Notes: a model not told the origin generated them from the sequence alone. DNA of 64,000 nucleotides from Proteles cristata cristata (GCA_017311185.1 JAESUZ010002877.1:487001-551000); one strand, 5' to 3'. Counted from the stretch's first letter, positions 21,385 to 34,029 are shown. Translations and numbers: made by a program.

Positions 21385-21475
21385 AGGTATTCATAGTCCC
21401 CTCTGACAGATGTGGCAACAGAGGTCTAGAAAGATAAGGTGGCTTTGTCTAAGGCCACAGGACAAAGAACTAGTT
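21385..21475 (-). mobile_element. MIR SINE core, antisense
   Basis: tagtcccctctgacagatgt, ggcaacagaggtctagaaag and tctaaggccacaggacaaag follow reversed MIR. Confidence 0.55.
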
Positions 21476-22370
21476 GCCAAAGGTTCCTTCTACTAATTGG
21501 ACTTAGGTACAGACTATGTTGTTATGATAAAGAGGTTTAAAAATACGCCAGTGCATAGTGCATAGGTCGAAGCCAGGAGGCGACTCTGCTGTCCTCAGCA
21601 CACGGCTTCCCCTGTCGTGTCTAAAATGGCTTCTCCCTGGCCCCCATCCCCTACTGAAGGAAAGAGAAAAGGGCAGGAGAATGGCCATACCTTCCTTTTA
21701 GCACCAATTCAAACATGGGTCATTTTTGCTCATATCCCAGTGGCCGGATATAGCTGCATGGAAATTCCAAGCAGCAAGGGAGGTGGGGTGTGCCCAGGTC
21801 ACACACAGGAGTTCTACCATCAAATGAGGGGGAATGGGCATGGGTTTGTGCAAGGGGCACATTCCAGCACACACGTCCTGGGTGAGCCCTGAAGGTGGAG
21901 GGTGAGGGAAGCCCAGGGAAGGCTCATTTTCAGCAGCTCTGATCGTCCTGGAGTTGCCCCCGACCCCAGTCACTCAGCACCGCTGGTGGCCAGCTCTCCC
22001 CATGACACACCTGGCCCCAGCAGCGCCAGAGAGCCTGGTTATGATCCATGCTCTAACTGGGCTTGAGCGCAAAGGAAAAATGCATGGAAACTGGAGAAAA
22101 AACTTGCCCGCTGGGAGCTTATAGTTCAAGAAGAAATAAAGCTAGACCCAAACAGGACATGCTGACCAGAGTACAAACTGTGGAACCAACAGAGGACTGG
22201 ATGACAAAACACAGACACCTATCCCAGGCAGGTGTTTCCCTTCAAGGGACCAGGACATCTAAGGATCAAGTGAAAATCCCTGGGCTGGGCTGGGCTGTCC
22301 CTGGGCACCAACTCTCCCCACCCAAACAGCTCACCACCCATCCTCTGAGCATGCCAGGCAAACACTCCCT
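21476..22370. other. Unassigned DNA
   Basis: A 120-residue plus frame (22063-22425) lies here without domain, signal peptide or splice support. Nothing else is recognised. Confidence 0.4.
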
Positions 22371-22744
22371 TCTTCCTTTGTTCTTCTGGTCTAGCTCCAA
22401 TATCTCCTTATCAAGAGCTCCCTGAATTTCCCAGAACAAAAATTAGTCACTGTTACCTCTGTAATCCCAAACCACTCTTTATATACAGATCAAATCATTT
22501 ACACATTGTGTGTATTATGATTAGTTGGGCATAAATGTGTCATCCCACCTAGAACAACAGTTTGACCAAATCTTATGCACTCAATGCTTACCCCAGTACC
22601 TGGGAAATAATAAGGGTTAAGTGAGCAAGTGACCCTTAAAAAGGCAGATTTGTATCTTACTTATCACCATATACACCTGGTGCCCAATATATGCACAAAG
22701 CCTGGCATATGGTTGGTGATCAATAAATGGAGCTTGATTGACTT
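22371..22744 (+). mobile_element. L2 LINE 3' region
   Basis: tcaagagctccctgaatttc, gttacctctgtaatcccaaa and tggttggtgatcaataaatgg fit the 3' L2 order. Decayed; possibly two overlapping fragments (ends near 22620 and 22740). Confidence 0.5.
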
Positions 22745-23554
22745 AACCCGAACTTTACTAAAGAGACATGTAACCAGGCACAGCCAAGACAGGCCCCAGA
22801 AGGCATGACTCACCCGGTGCCAACCCAGTCCTGTGACGCCAACGGGATTCCCAGAGCCTATAGATCCCACGTGGCCAGCCAGGTCTGCCCATGTTGGACC
22901 CCCACCCCTTTTCTCTCGCTGTACTCCCTCCCAGGGCTCAACTCTGGTCCCCAACCTCCATCCACTGACTCAGCCCCTCAACAGGAAACAACTGGATCAC
23001 TTTGTAGTCAAGGCCCCTTGCATGCTAAGCACAGCTTGTCGCTAAGGTAGAGCAGCAAACTAGACAGGTAAGATCGCTGCCCACGTGGCACATGACGCCT
23101 AGCAGGGGAACACACCAAGGTGGATGACCGCAGAGTGACCTGCTTTCGTGTTCCTGTCACCTCAAATACAGTGTCTGCCTTCAGGAGACCAGGCACTTCA
23201 CACAAGTATACCTTGTCTCCTGAACTGGGACTCAGAGAAAGTGACTGCCAGGAGCGTACCCCTTCTCCTCTCCAAACTCGTCCCTCGTCTGTAGAATGAG
23301 GTCAGCGACAACAGCTGTTCTGCCTGCCTTTCAGGGTTAGAGGACGAATAAGGAGTGTGAAAGGTAAGCTGTAAAGCCATAAATCTTACTTATTACTGCT
23401 AGAGTTAGCATTACTCCCGTCTAATGCTTCCTCCTAATTTTCCCTCTGATCGTCAGTGGTGCCAACGTTCTCCAGTCCCCAAGCCTAAGGAGAGCCATCG
23501 TTTCTATCTTTCCATACTTTTTCTCCCCTTCCTCAGACACCTGAGCTCCTTTCC
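22745..23554. other. Unassigned DNA
   Basis: No exon or clear repeat is recognised. Confidence 0.4.
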
Positions 23555-23933
23555 CCTGTGGGCAGTGCCTTCTATGTGGCACATTTCCGGACTTGGAGGC
23601 CTCCATTCCTCTGTCTACAGTGATTGGCTCAGAGATGGGCACATGACCTGAGGCCGCTCATTGGAGGCCTTCTGGGATTTTCTCACTAAAGATATGAAAG
23701 AAAATTGTCCCTTTCTGCTGAGAGAGGATAATTCTGTGGCGCCAGCAACCACAGACCCCATCATGTGATGCCAAGAGGAGGAGAAAGAGAAACGGTATCC
23801 CGGATCAAGCTGTTCCTAAAGCCAGCTGTATCCCCGGATTTCCAAGGCAGCCAAAGAAAGATAAACTCTTTTACTTAAGCTGCATTGAGTTGGGTTTCTT
23901 TCACTTAAAAATGGAAGACTCCTGACTAATACA
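23555..23933 (+). mobile_element. MaLR-type LTR
   Basis: The order agtgattggctcagagatgg, gcacatgacctgaggcc, ttctgctgagagagg, tgagttgggtttctttcact and a final actcctgactaatac matches an old MaLR-like LTR. Copies of the same family seem present at 34735 and 38200, all in plus orientation. Confidence 0.6.
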
Positions 23934-24067
23934 AGACTCCAAACTTAGGTAATATGTTCTATTTGTCCTTCAAGTCCTGACGTTTGATGTATTAGAGCTT
24001 GTACCAAAGTCTCATCTGCTACATGTTTTTGCCACTGTCCTGGCCAGATTCCCTTTGTCTCATACCT

Positions 24068-24245
24068 TCGGGTGGCCTAGTGGGGAGAGCTGTGAAATTA
24101 GAGCCAGATAGAGCTGGCATGAATCTTCTTTCTTTACTTACTCATCAGGCCTGTCATCTTGGATTTCTCTGGCCCTCAGTATCTTCATCTGCAAAGTGGG
24201 ACAAATAACCCCTACTATGTGTGGCTGCTGTATGAAAACATGTCT
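24068..24245 (+). mobile_element. MIR SINE
   Basis: ggtggcctagtggggagagc, gtcatcttggatttctctgg, ctcagtatcttcatctgc and aaagtgggacaaataaccc mark a MIR in direct orientation. Confidence 0.7.
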
Positions 24246-24734
24246 ATGAGGGTCCCGCAGGGCTATTATTACTATAATAATATGGCAGGCCTCCCAGCTC
24301 TGTCAAGAGGAGGGGTAATGCATTCATCCTGTTTTCAGTTGGGACCCTAATTAACTTTCTCAGCTCAAACGAAAACACATGATGAGAGCTCAGGCTGAGA
24401 AAGGGAGGTCCCAGCAGCTGAGGATAGAACAAGAGATGAATGATGCTTAGCAGGGGTGGTCACAGAACTAGGGAGAGGGGTCCTGGGTCACAAAGTCCCA
24501 GCCACCACAACAGCCAATCAGAGGTGAGTGCCCAGCCAGGTCAGGACAGGGCCAGAGTCAAGGACAGGTCTTCAGAAGGAGATTCGTCTGCCAGGGGAGG
24601 CAGAGGGTGGAGTCAGTGCTGAGGAACTTAGTATTCAGGATTGACCCTGAGTATATCGTTCATAGGCTATCTGCAAAACACCAAACTCAGAGTCTTTCTT
24701 TCCTCTTCCTGACCACTGGTCCGGCTTATTGTTC
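24246..24734. other. Unassigned DNA
   Basis: A small AT-rich near-palindrome (attattactataataat) lies at about 24266-24284. No gene. Confidence 0.4.
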
Positions 24735-24905
24735 CTGAAAGAGAAGAGGACTAGGAGTCTGGTACCCGGATTCCAACTTCCTTTGCAGTTGGTGGGCTCT
24801 GTGACCTTGGGAAAGGGGCCTTCCCTCTCTGGGCCTTGATGCACTCCCTATAGAGGGGGATGGAAAGAGGTGGTAGATGTTCTCTCTAAGGTCCCTGCAA
24901 AAGTT
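24735..24905 (+). mobile_element. MIR SINE
   Basis: gtacccggattccaacttcc, tgggctctgtgaccttgg and ctctctgggccttgatg match MIR; the 3' end is decayed. Confidence 0.6.
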
Positions 24906-25559
24906 AGCATTCCGAACCCAGGCCACCCTCCAGCCCTAAGGGGTTAATCAGGCTGGACATGGCCCCAACTGTGCCCAAGGCAGGGCCTGGGGAGCGGCCT
25001 GCCTCCCAGTTTCTGTGGATATTTATCCTGAGAGAAATGATGGGGTGTACGCTGTAGGTGGGTAACCATGGGACACTCTCCCCAGCGCTGGACAGTGCGG
25101 CCTCTGTGACACCTCCACGTGCAGAAAGGTGAACAGGAGCTAGGGGGTGAGCGTCCCTGTTTAACAGCTTTCCGTTTGTTTACCAAAAAAATATTGTTCC
25201 ATCATAAAAATTCCCAAAATAGTTCCTTCCCTGGCCAGACTGACTGGCGGGCGCCCAGCTTGGGAGCCCAGCCTCACTGGAGACAGGCTCTCAGGGAGGT
25301 GAAAATAGCTGGGAAGGTTCGGGGCTCCCCTCTGAGGACCACCAGCCCTGTACATCCTGTGGGGGTGGGACACAGAGGGTTAGAGCCACAGAATCTTCTC
25401 TCTGGGGGCTCTGAGTAGTGACACGATCTTCCCCAGAGGCTCAGCAAGTTTCCTTTCAGCTAAGAAGGGCACCCTCTGCTCTAGGGGAGGGCGAATGGTC
25501 TTCTCAGCTGGAGGTGGGAACAAATGCTTTGTTCCCTGCTGGAACATTTTCTCCCTCCC
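24906..25559. other. Unassigned unique DNA
   Basis: No gene. A FOX-like tgtttac and an AT-rich block occur at 25175-25225, too little for a regulatory call. Confidence 0.35.
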
Positions 25560-25824
25560 TATTCTGGCTTGCAATCTTCTCATCCTGTAGCTCTCAACTT
25601 AAATGGCAGTTTTTAAGAGAGCCGTCCCTTAAAGCCTTCTCCCCAGAATGACCCAAATTAGGGCTACACAGTTTCATATGATTCTTCTTTTTCTTCCTTT
25701 TCCCTTTGGGGCACCTACTGTGGCTTGTACTTACAAACACCAGTATCATTCCCATAATCTGTAAGGTTCCTGGGCAGAGAACATTGGTACCTTGCACAGA
25801 GCAGGTGTTCAATAAGCATCATTC
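25560..25824 (+). mobile_element. L2 LINE 3' end
   Basis: agccttctccccagaatgac, ttttccctttggggcacc, gttcctgggcagagaac and gcaggtgttcaataagcatc follow L2. Confidence 0.6.
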
Positions 25825-25975
25825 CCATTTATAGACTATTTCAATAACTTTCTTGAAGCTCAGAAAGGCCTAACAACTTGTCCAACGTCGTGCACCTCAC
25901 AAGTGCCGGAAGTGGGATTTGAACCCAGGTCTGCCTGACTCCAAAACCCACATCTTAACTCCACTGACCTGCTCC
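25825..25975 (-). mobile_element. MIR SINE, antisense
   Basis: gctcagaaaggcctaacaac, aagtgggatttgaaccc, and aggtctgcctgactccaaaa are reversed MIR blocks. Confidence 0.75.
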
Positions 25976-26377
25976 ACATGGTCAGCAAGGCTAGACAAGT
26001 CACTGACTGAGACGGCACCGAGCAGCCATAATTGTGTCGTCTCCGTTCACCTTGCCCCTGCTTCCAGGACAGGGAAGAGGGAAGGTGTGTAGGCTGCCCC
26101 CAAGAGGACTCGATACTTCCCCCAGATGCCCCACATCTCACAGATGCTTAATAATCACGCGTTGGGTGTTTGGTGAATGTCCCCTCTGCCTGGGCCCCCA
26201 GACATCTCTCGGTGACATACAAGTCTGGTGGACACCTGTTTCTATCCGGGGATGAAGGAGTGAATCAGAGGGCTACCTAGAAAGGATTCAGTTCCATCCC
26301 TCCAATCTATCTCTCCTCTTGCCCTCCGGCCCAACCTAACGAGAGCAGGACCCCAGCCAGGAAAGCGACCCATGCTT
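25976..26377. other. Unassigned DNA
   Basis: No gene or clear repeat is recognised. Confidence 0.4.
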
Positions 26378-26394
26378 AAGAGTTGTCCTCACAG

Positions 26395-26641
26395 GGGGCG
26401 CCTGGGTGGCTTAGTTGGTTAAGCGTCCAACTTTCGCTTAGGTCATGATCTCGCGGTTTGTGGGTTCGAGCCCCGCGTCGGGCTCTGTGCTGACTGCCAG
26501 CTCAGAGCCTGGAGCCAATTTCAGAGTCTGTATCTCCCCCTCTCTCTCTGACCCTCCCCTGCTCACACTGTCTCTCTCTCTCTCTCTCCTAGAAATAAAT
26601 AAAATAAAATAAAATAAATAAAAAATTAAAAAAAAAAAAAA
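26395..26641 (+). mobile_element. Young felid SINEC
   Basis: Full-length, little-diverged copy: ggggcgcctgggtggctta head, intact B box gggttcgagcccc, and the diagnostic ctgactgccagctcagagcc body. The tail has AATAAA repeats plus a pure A run. The TSD aagagttgtcctcacag is a perfect 17 bp (26378-26394 and 26642-26658). It shares its diagnostic bases with the copies at 51257 and 52758. Confidence 0.98.
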
Positions 26642-26658
26642 AAGAGTTGTCCTCACAG

Positions 26659-27936
26659 AAGACTATTGCTGCAGCAGTCCAGAGCTTCTAGACTGGACTT
26701 CCAAGCAAATGAGGGCAGGCACCTTCATTATCCTCCTAAAAAATCCCTGCTTTTATAATCAGTTCCACTCCATTCGTACCACCCCATACCTCCTGGCTTT
26801 CTCAATCTTAGGTGAAGTGTGAATCAATTCATGTTAAAATTTAACACATTAAATGTAATTAATTAAATAAGTCTACCTTAAAATATAATGCTAAGTTTGT
26901 TGATCTACAAAATGCAATCTGGGCAAATATCATGGATTGCCTTACAAAACCCAGCTTTAAGATAAGCCCCACACCACGTTCTGGGAAAAGAAAGAGAGAG
27001 AGACAGAGAGAGTGAAGAGTGACGATGTTTCCTCAGGCCCCATTCCACTCAGTGAGTATAGGCTTCACAAGGTGAGGAACAAGATGGCAGATATTTCCTC
27101 AGTGACTGGCTTCAGTTCTCACCCAACACCTCATGTGGAATCTGATGTATATATATGTGCATCTTTTTGTGCATCTTGGCCCCTAAATGCAAGGCAATTT
27201 GCGTGTGATGCACAAAGCCCCATACACCCTATCTTAATAGGGGAGTTATCTTCCAAGGTAATTTTACTGGGCATGACTTTCTTTTTTACATACTGACTCT
27301 AGAACCTGCCACCACTTAGCATCCGACCACACTGTCATTCACATCTATTGGGGAAAATTGGATCTTAGATCTAAACAAGGGAAAAACAATCTTCTGGAAT
27401 CCCACCACCATCCATTTCAGAGCATCTTTTCTTAAGGCAAATGTGTACAAATGATTATTTATTATATCTGTATCTCATAAAGAAAAAAATGGAAAGAAAA
27501 TGGCCTTTTGAAATTTACAAGTTGTGGGTTTTTCTCAAAGTCTTTTCTTTAAGAACACAGTGGCCTTGATTTTTTCCTTTTCAAACTCCCCTCCATCGTC
27601 TGGGCCAATTTTCTGCACTGTTAATATTTGTACCAGAAATCTCTTTGACACCCTCAATTCAAAGTAGGCAAGAGTCACAGTCACAGTCACCACCAATGGA
27701 AAAGGGGCCAAACTAATGAGAACTAATCTTTTCTTTGTTTCCATTTGGCCCCTGGTTGGTCCTGTAGGGGAAGCAAGCCCACAAAGACTGAACTTCCATA
27801 AATGACACCTAAGTTCTGCCCACCTCTAGTATGCTGAGCTGTACCCAATACTTACGCCATCTGTGAACAGGTAGGTTCATTACCATTTCCTCCTGTGACC
27901 AGACCAGACAGGGAAAAACAGAAGGGATACTTAGAC
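26659..27936. other. Unassigned AT-rich DNA
   Basis: AT-rich with a GA-rich run at about 26985-27012. Frames of 69-94 residues have no domain. No gene is recognised. Confidence 0.4.
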
Positions 27937-28290
27937 TGAGAGAGACCCATTGAATAATGTGGGTGTCAGGGGTGACCATCCCACACACAGTTGGAAATCA
28001 GCCTTTAACCTTGAACTCCTCAAAAACTTACCTATTAATAGCCTACTGTTGACTGGATGCCTTAAAGGTAACATGAACAGTCGAATAACACATTATTTTG
28101 TACATTATATGTATTACGTACTGAACCTTTACAATAAAGTAAGCTAGAGAAAAGGAAATGTTATTAAGAGAATAAGGAAGAGAAAATACATTTATAGCAG
28201 TGCACTGTGTTTATCTAAAAAAAAAAAAAATACCCACACATATGGGTGAACGTGTAGAGTTCCAATGTGTATTGTTCAAGGGTCATCTAT
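27937..28290 (-). mobile_element. Tigger-type DNA transposon (MITE)
   Basis: Diverged inverted ends (gagagacccattgaataatg and attgttcaagggtcatcta) enclose the blocks attaatagcctactgttgac, ttacaataaagtaagctag and gaagagaaaatacatttata, typical of the Tigger MITE group whose end reads cagttgacccttgaacaa. No transposase frame. Orientation is nominal. Confidence 0.75.
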
Positions 28291-31200
28291 GTTTAGAAAG
28301 TAAATACCCTTCTTTGCCCCATTCAAACCATTTCTAGCTTCAGCTTGTTTCTTTTTCCAGTGGAGAAGAAAGATAATTTGAAGAGCAAGAGAGTTCAGTG
28401 CTGAGTGCTAACTAGGAAAAAAAAAATGTTCAACATACTATGTATTTTTTAAGGGCCTGGTCCCATTTCACTTTGCTTTCCTCACTACTTGGTGGTTGCA
28501 AATCTAGTCCAAGATTGGCTGAGGATTTGCAAAATCAGTGGTTTTGATTAAGTATTTGGACTTTGATCTTTGAATGGAATTAACCTGAAAAAGAAAACAG
28601 TACTGCTTCAATGAAAGAAATCACCAGTCTCTTACTCCCCTGAGTGTAGAGGTACTTCTATGCATGGCCAAATGACTACCAAGGAATTTAATAATTACCT
28701 TTCCAGTTAGAATGGCACATATTCACCACTCAGATTCAAGAATCTGTTTAAAAATGCAACTATAAATAGTGCAGGTACTTTCAGAGTTTCTAACATCAGT
28801 CTTGCAAATTTCCTGTACTTATGAATAGCCTGTTGTTCAAGCCACCCAACCACAGTCAGCAAATGGACTTGTGTGAGCTAGTGCCCCTTTGCCACATTTG
28901 TGTTTATTTAACCACCTTGTTCCCAAAATAATTTAAGATGAGCTGTTTAGAATACATGCAATATAATGAAGGCAAAACAATAGGTGTGTAAGGAAATTAA
29001 AGAAAAGAAGGAAACAAGAAAAAAAGATGGAGATGCAAACAGCAAGTCTTTAGTTCTGTAGGTTGTGAGGAGTTCTGTACACTTGCTCAAGATTGCTTGA
29101 AATTTTAATATAAGCAATAAAAAAGGAGACATGGTCAGTTATATGATTTCTAGTATCCATAAAATAAAATCCAGGTATTTAGGAGAAAAACCACTATTCC
29201 TAGCACAAAGACCTAAGAGAAATTTCTTTCACTGCTCCTAATAAAGAATACAACATTCTTACCAAAAATATGACAAAGAGCTCCATAATGTTGTCTCTTA
29301 AAACATTCCCCAATGTAAGCAGATGACTTCTTAAGAAATCTGAATTTGTTAAAAGCATTTCCGCCAGAGACCAAAAGCACATGGTTCAGAGCCACAGCTA
29401 GTGTGATTCTTGGATAGATTTTAAAAACTAAAAGAATCAATGGACTTTATGACCTTCAGGCCATCCTCATCAAACCTGATTTCTCTCACCCAAGCGTTCA
29501 CAAGCACCGTGAGCACAGTGAGCTCATGGAAGCTTTCTCCCCTACCAGCATTCCTGATGCCAGGTAAACATCATTCTATTTGCTTTAACTTGAACCAAGC
29601 CAGGCATAGGGTCAATGTCGCTGGTGGACAGTGCAGGGAAGTGACCTCACCTCATCTCACCATCCCCTTGTCTTCTCTTACTGGGAAGACTTGAAATGTC
29701 AATATCTCCCGTTTTCTTCCTTTGCCGTTCAAGGCCTATTTGAGTATGTCTCAGGCTAGCTTCTCACACAGTACTGCCTTTAGACAAGTGAGGCTCATGC
29801 CCCACTCAAAATTTCCCAAGTCCCCCTCTCTTGCCCCGGACCCTTTATCTTCTTTTTTGGATGCTCTCCAATCCCTCTATCTACCCCCTCCCCTGTCCTG
29901 TTCCCACACCCCAAATGTATGACGGTGACCATATGTCCCAAAGAGCTCCAGACTTCATCTATCGAGTTGTTCTGGGGGTCTGGCTGGGTTCGGGCTTCAG
30001 AAAGGCATCAGGGAAAGAGGATTGCTGTTGCCGGCTAGCAGAGCTGCATGGGATTCAGCTTCCAGAATGGTGCCAACATACTGATTTGGGGTGACTCATT
30101 CCCATCAGACACTGGGAGAGTTCAGGCCCTGGGCTACCACTGACCCTTGGGCTTGAGCCATGCTAGTGGGCTGTGCGTTAGCTCTCTCCTTCTCCCCTTC
30201 TCCCCAGAAAAGTCAGTGCCCGGGGATCCATCCATACACTGTAGGGTGTCCCTGCTCACATACACGGGCACTTCATTTGCCCACTTTCTTCCAACTCCTC
30301 CTCTCTAGTGGTCTCAAGAGGGAAAATGTTTCCCTCTTTCTCTCTGCCTTCACTTTATTCCATTTGTCAGCAAAGCCCTCATCACGCCTGATCAACTAAA
30401 ACAGTGGGGCTAACAATGCCTTAGAGAAAGAAGAAAACGTCTAAAAGCCAAATCAACCATATTAAAAAACCAGGACCATCACTCTCAAAGCCCTTAGAAT
30501 AGCGAAAGGTCCCGTGCAGAATCCTCACAAAGGTCATCTGTCTCTACGTCTACTAAAACTGCTCAACCCCTACCACCAACATTCATGATAATTAAAAAGG
30601 AATTCTTATTTGGTTTTATAGTTTTTCTATTTAAGCACTGATGGTGAAAAAGTAGTGTTTCATACTTATGTTAATTCCAAACGGGCAGCATTTCAACTAT
30701 ATATGAAGTTAAACAAGTTTCAAGGATTAACTAAACCACATAGCCATATATAATGTTATTTTTAATGAGAAAATATATTCCCAGTTCCCATAACCACTTT
30801 ATAATTGAACTTCTGGTGTAGAAAATTGGGTACTTTCTGTCCTGTATTGCCTGCACATGCAAAAAGCAAGACTTGGGAACACTCACCACCACTGGCAATG
30901 ACTTATGCCCAAGCATCTAGGGAAAGACCAATTGTTTCAAAAATGATCACTTTTAGAAGAAACAAGTTCTTCCAGAAATTCATTTGAGATATCTGATGCA
31001 AAAAAAAAAAATTACAACAAAAATTTCTTTATATTATGCATACATGTGCCCACACGCATCCACACAGATGTACACATGTACCCCACCACCACCACCAAAG
31101 ATTTCTGAGATGTGGAAGTGGATCAGGTGTTAAAGCACTCACTGTTCAGTAAAACAGCTTCAAGTTCTGTTATATTGATATTTGTACAGGGGCTGTAATG

Positions 31201-31405
31201 TCCCTCCAGCCAAGTGATAGAGGCATGGGGGAAAGTTGGATTCTTTACTTTTCAGGCTCCTGGGAATATTTAAACCTCTTACCCCCCACCAAAAAAAATA
31301 TATATATATACATATATAGCTTGTACTTTTGACCATGAAAATGCAGTCATCTATCTGCATGGCATTAAATTACTATTAATGGCTCAAGTAGAAAAAGGGG
31401 GCAGA
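28291..31405. other. 3.1 kb of unassigned AT-rich DNA
   Basis: Essentially no SINE and no recognisable exon. Short simple tracts only: A14 at about 28218, (CCA)n at 31083-31097 and (TA)n at 31300-31316. Frames at 29440-30399 have no domain. It could hold conserved non-coding DNA. Confidence 0.35.
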
Positions 31406-31495
31406 AGAGCAGTGAACTAAGGTACAGGCATCCCCAATTCCAGACCAGCTCTTCCACCGACTGTGTGACCAAGGCTAAGTTGGTCACACTTAACC
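31406..31495 (+). mobile_element. MIR SINE remnant
   Basis: attccagaccagctcttcca, ccgactgtgtgaccaaggct and aagttggtcacacttaacc resemble the MIR middle. Confidence 0.5.
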
Positions 31496-32365
31496 ATGCT
31501 GGAAACTCTCAGTCTGCTGCTCTGGGAAAGGGCAGGGGGAGGTCAGATTCATGTCAAAGAGTTCTCCATGCTGAACGCCCAGGAGTTTGCCTCTTGGCGG
31601 GCCCCAAGCTGTTTTGGGCCATCATCATGACAGCACAGTCCAAGGCCGGACACCTCGGACCAGTCTCTTCATAGACAAGAAGGGAATCCGGCTGCCACTT
31701 AGGCAAAGGTCTGCGCACTCTCACCTTACTCCTCCTTCTCTGGATGTTCAGTGGCCTCCTGTGTCCACAGACCCGCAGAATTTCGTGCTGGTGAGGAGAA
31801 CAATGATGCTCCTATGCTGAAACTATGGAGGAGCAGCTGATGGTGTCATAACAAAAGGCAGAAAAAACTTGGGAAGCTTGTGCAAACCACACAGCAAATC
31901 CACGGCGTAGTGCTCCCACTGCAGGGGGACTGAAGGAGTTTATTGAAACTGCTGATTCTCTTTTCTCACCTGCCAGCACCATCTTCCTGGAGGCCCGACA
32001 GCAGACCTAGAGCAAGGATGAGAATGGATTTTTCCTCCAGCTTCCACGCTCTTGGAGCAGCTAGCACTGGGTGGCCCCTAAGACGGTTTACTGGCTACAG
32101 TGTCAGCCACACAGCAGTCAGAAAATGCCCCTTGTAAGTACTGGTGTTCGTGGAACCAAAATGCAGCCTCCAGGATTAAATAGGAAGAGAGAGCAGCTGT
32201 GGGAGGGGGCATGGGTGGTGTGGGGGGTCCTCTGGATGAACTGAGTTACATTTTCACAATTCTAATAAGTTATGGATGTGTTTCTGCCACATACCCGGCC
32301 ACACCAGGACTAAGAACACAGAACAGAGCTAGGCCGGCACCTGAGGCCAAATTAATTACTCTGCC
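31496..32365. other. Unassigned DNA
   Basis: No gene or clear repeat is recognised. Confidence 0.4.
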
Positions 32366-32478
32366 CTGAATTATAAATGCCAGGAAGGCCAGGGTTTGGT
32401 CCTTCTTACCTACTGCTGTGGGCATAGCATAGCCTCCAAGAAGCCTTCCATAAATATTTGTTGTATGTTTGTTAATTA
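32366..32478 (+). mobile_element. L2 LINE 3' end
   Basis: gggcatagcatagcctccaa and ccataaatatttgttgtatg resemble the L2 terminus. Confidence 0.4.
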
Positions 32479-33325
32479 ACTAGAAAGCAAGTAGCCTTTG
32501 AGTGAGAGGAAGTCTATTTTAAATGAGTAGTGAATGGGGAGCATCGGGCCAGAGAGAAGGAGACTACCACAGTCACGGTTGAGAAGGAAGTGAAAAGAGG
32601 AGTACTTTGCATGGCAGGTCAATGTTGCTTTCCCAGAACCATCAACATTCAGCCCGGAATGCTTACGAGTCACCCTAGGCTGCTGTTGGCCCCCCAAAGC
32701 TCTAAATACATTATACAGTCTGTAAGCCATCAACTCTTGGGGTGTGGCATGGTGCAGTTTCCCACTTTCTGAAAAGGCCCCAGCCTAGGAAAGGAGCCCC
32801 TCACCAGCTGAGAGCTGGGCAGTTCATTCCAGTTCTCCTTGGGGCAACTTCTGGCCAGGCCAAAGCCCTCTGCCTGAACCCGAGGCAGAGGAGGGAAGCA
32901 GCGAGAGTGGAGAAGAGGAGAAGGCCAAAAAAACTTCACTTTATCCACTCCAAGCTCTCACCCAACCCCGCTGTCCTAAGTACATCCTCCCCACGGTCAA
33001 CAGAGGGCAGGGACAGAAGTTCCCCCCAGCCCATCCATGGATGGTTCTCTTCTCTTTGGTTTGTTGCTAATCTCTGGAAAGAAGGTTCTGGGAGCTGTGA
33101 TTATCCTGTACCCTTAAAGACCTTCACACCAAGAAAGGTGTGAAGGTGCTGGGATCAGATGACGCCATAAACGGCAAGCTCCAGCCTTGTGAATTTCACA
33201 GCCTGTGAAGTCTGGTTGGTCCGGCCTTAGGGCTTCTTACACCTAAGTCCTGCTAGGAGGATACAAGGAAGGGGTGGAGGGGGCCATATCTACTTCACAA
33301 CCTCCTGAAATTGGTTCCAGGGCCC
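32479..33325. other. Unassigned DNA with a perfect hairpin
   Basis: A 133-residue plus frame (32742-33143) has no domain or splice support. A perfect 11-bp stem with a 6-base loop lies at 33120-33147. Confidence 0.4.
33120..33147. repeat. Perfect 11-bp inverted repeat (hairpin)
   Basis: accttcacacc (33120-33130), loop aagaaa, then ggtgtgaaggt (33137-33147). No T-tract follows, and terminators of this form are bacterial, so no function is assigned. Confidence 0.9.
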
Positions 33326-33329
33326 AGTG

Positions 33330-33430
33330 CAGGCAAAACATAGACCTCTGAGGATTCAATGAGATAATGCATGGGCAGAACTTAGCAGAGTGCTTGGGAA
33401 ATAGGTATGCATTCAATACATATTTATTAG
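33330..33430 (+). mobile_element. MIR SINE 3' part
   Basis: ctctgaggattcaatgagat, aatgcatgggcagaacttag and cagagtgcttgggaaatagg are the MIR 3' blocks. Confidence 0.6.
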
Positions 33431-33720
33431 TGGTCATTGTGTGCCGAGTACCGTTCTGGGCACTAGGGATGCAACTCTGATCAAAATAAAATCATGTTCC
33501 TCTGGAGCTCCCATTTCACTAAGAGAAGCCGATGATACGTAAACAGTATCCATCACAGCCATGGGAAAAATAAAGTCGGGTGAGGGAATGAGAGGCCTCC
33601 GTCTAGGCTGGAGTATTGGGTAAGACCTCCCTGAAGGAGGCCACAGAGCAGTAACCACCAGCATACCCAGAGTTAAGAGGACTGAGTCTAGAGTAGGACA
33701 CGTTCTAGGACAAGTGGCTG
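33431..33720 (-). mobile_element. L2 LINE 3' region, antisense
   Basis: ggtcattgtgtgccgagtac, ttctgggcactagggatgc and gacctccctgaaggaggcc follow antisense L2. Confidence 0.65.
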
Positions 33721-34029
33721 TGCCTTAACACAGAGCAGGAGGTGATGGGGAGGGAGGAGGTGGTGGATTATTGTTATCCATCCCTCTATAGAAAGGGGGT
33801 TTGGTATCATTTGAATGAACTTTCCAGAAGCCCTTCCCTCACCAGCTACAAAGGAGTCCTTGATTGTCCTGAAATACTTCCTATGAAAGATGGTTTCCAG
33901 ATGCCTTAAACCAACATAGCAATCCCCTATGTGGAGGAGGCTCCTCCCCCAACAGTCATATTGCCCAGGTTCTGCCTCAATTTCCCCAGGATGATCAATC
34001 TTTGGAAGTCTAAAAACCAAACCATTCAC
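33721..34029. other. Unassigned DNA
   Basis: A 113-residue minus frame (33688-34029) ends here; it shows no domain and no splice support. Confidence 0.4.

Noticed and set aside
26387..26402. CTCF-like word ctcacagggggcgcc at a SINE/TSD junction
   Set aside because: Only the G-rich half matches the consensus; the other half has several mismatches. Dog tRNA-SINEs are known to carry CTCF sites, but this match is too weak.
26395..26470. SINE head resembling a tRNA gene
   Set aside because: Only A- and B-box regions persist; the sequence cannot form a complete acceptor stem and continues into the SINE body, so it is not a tRNA gene.
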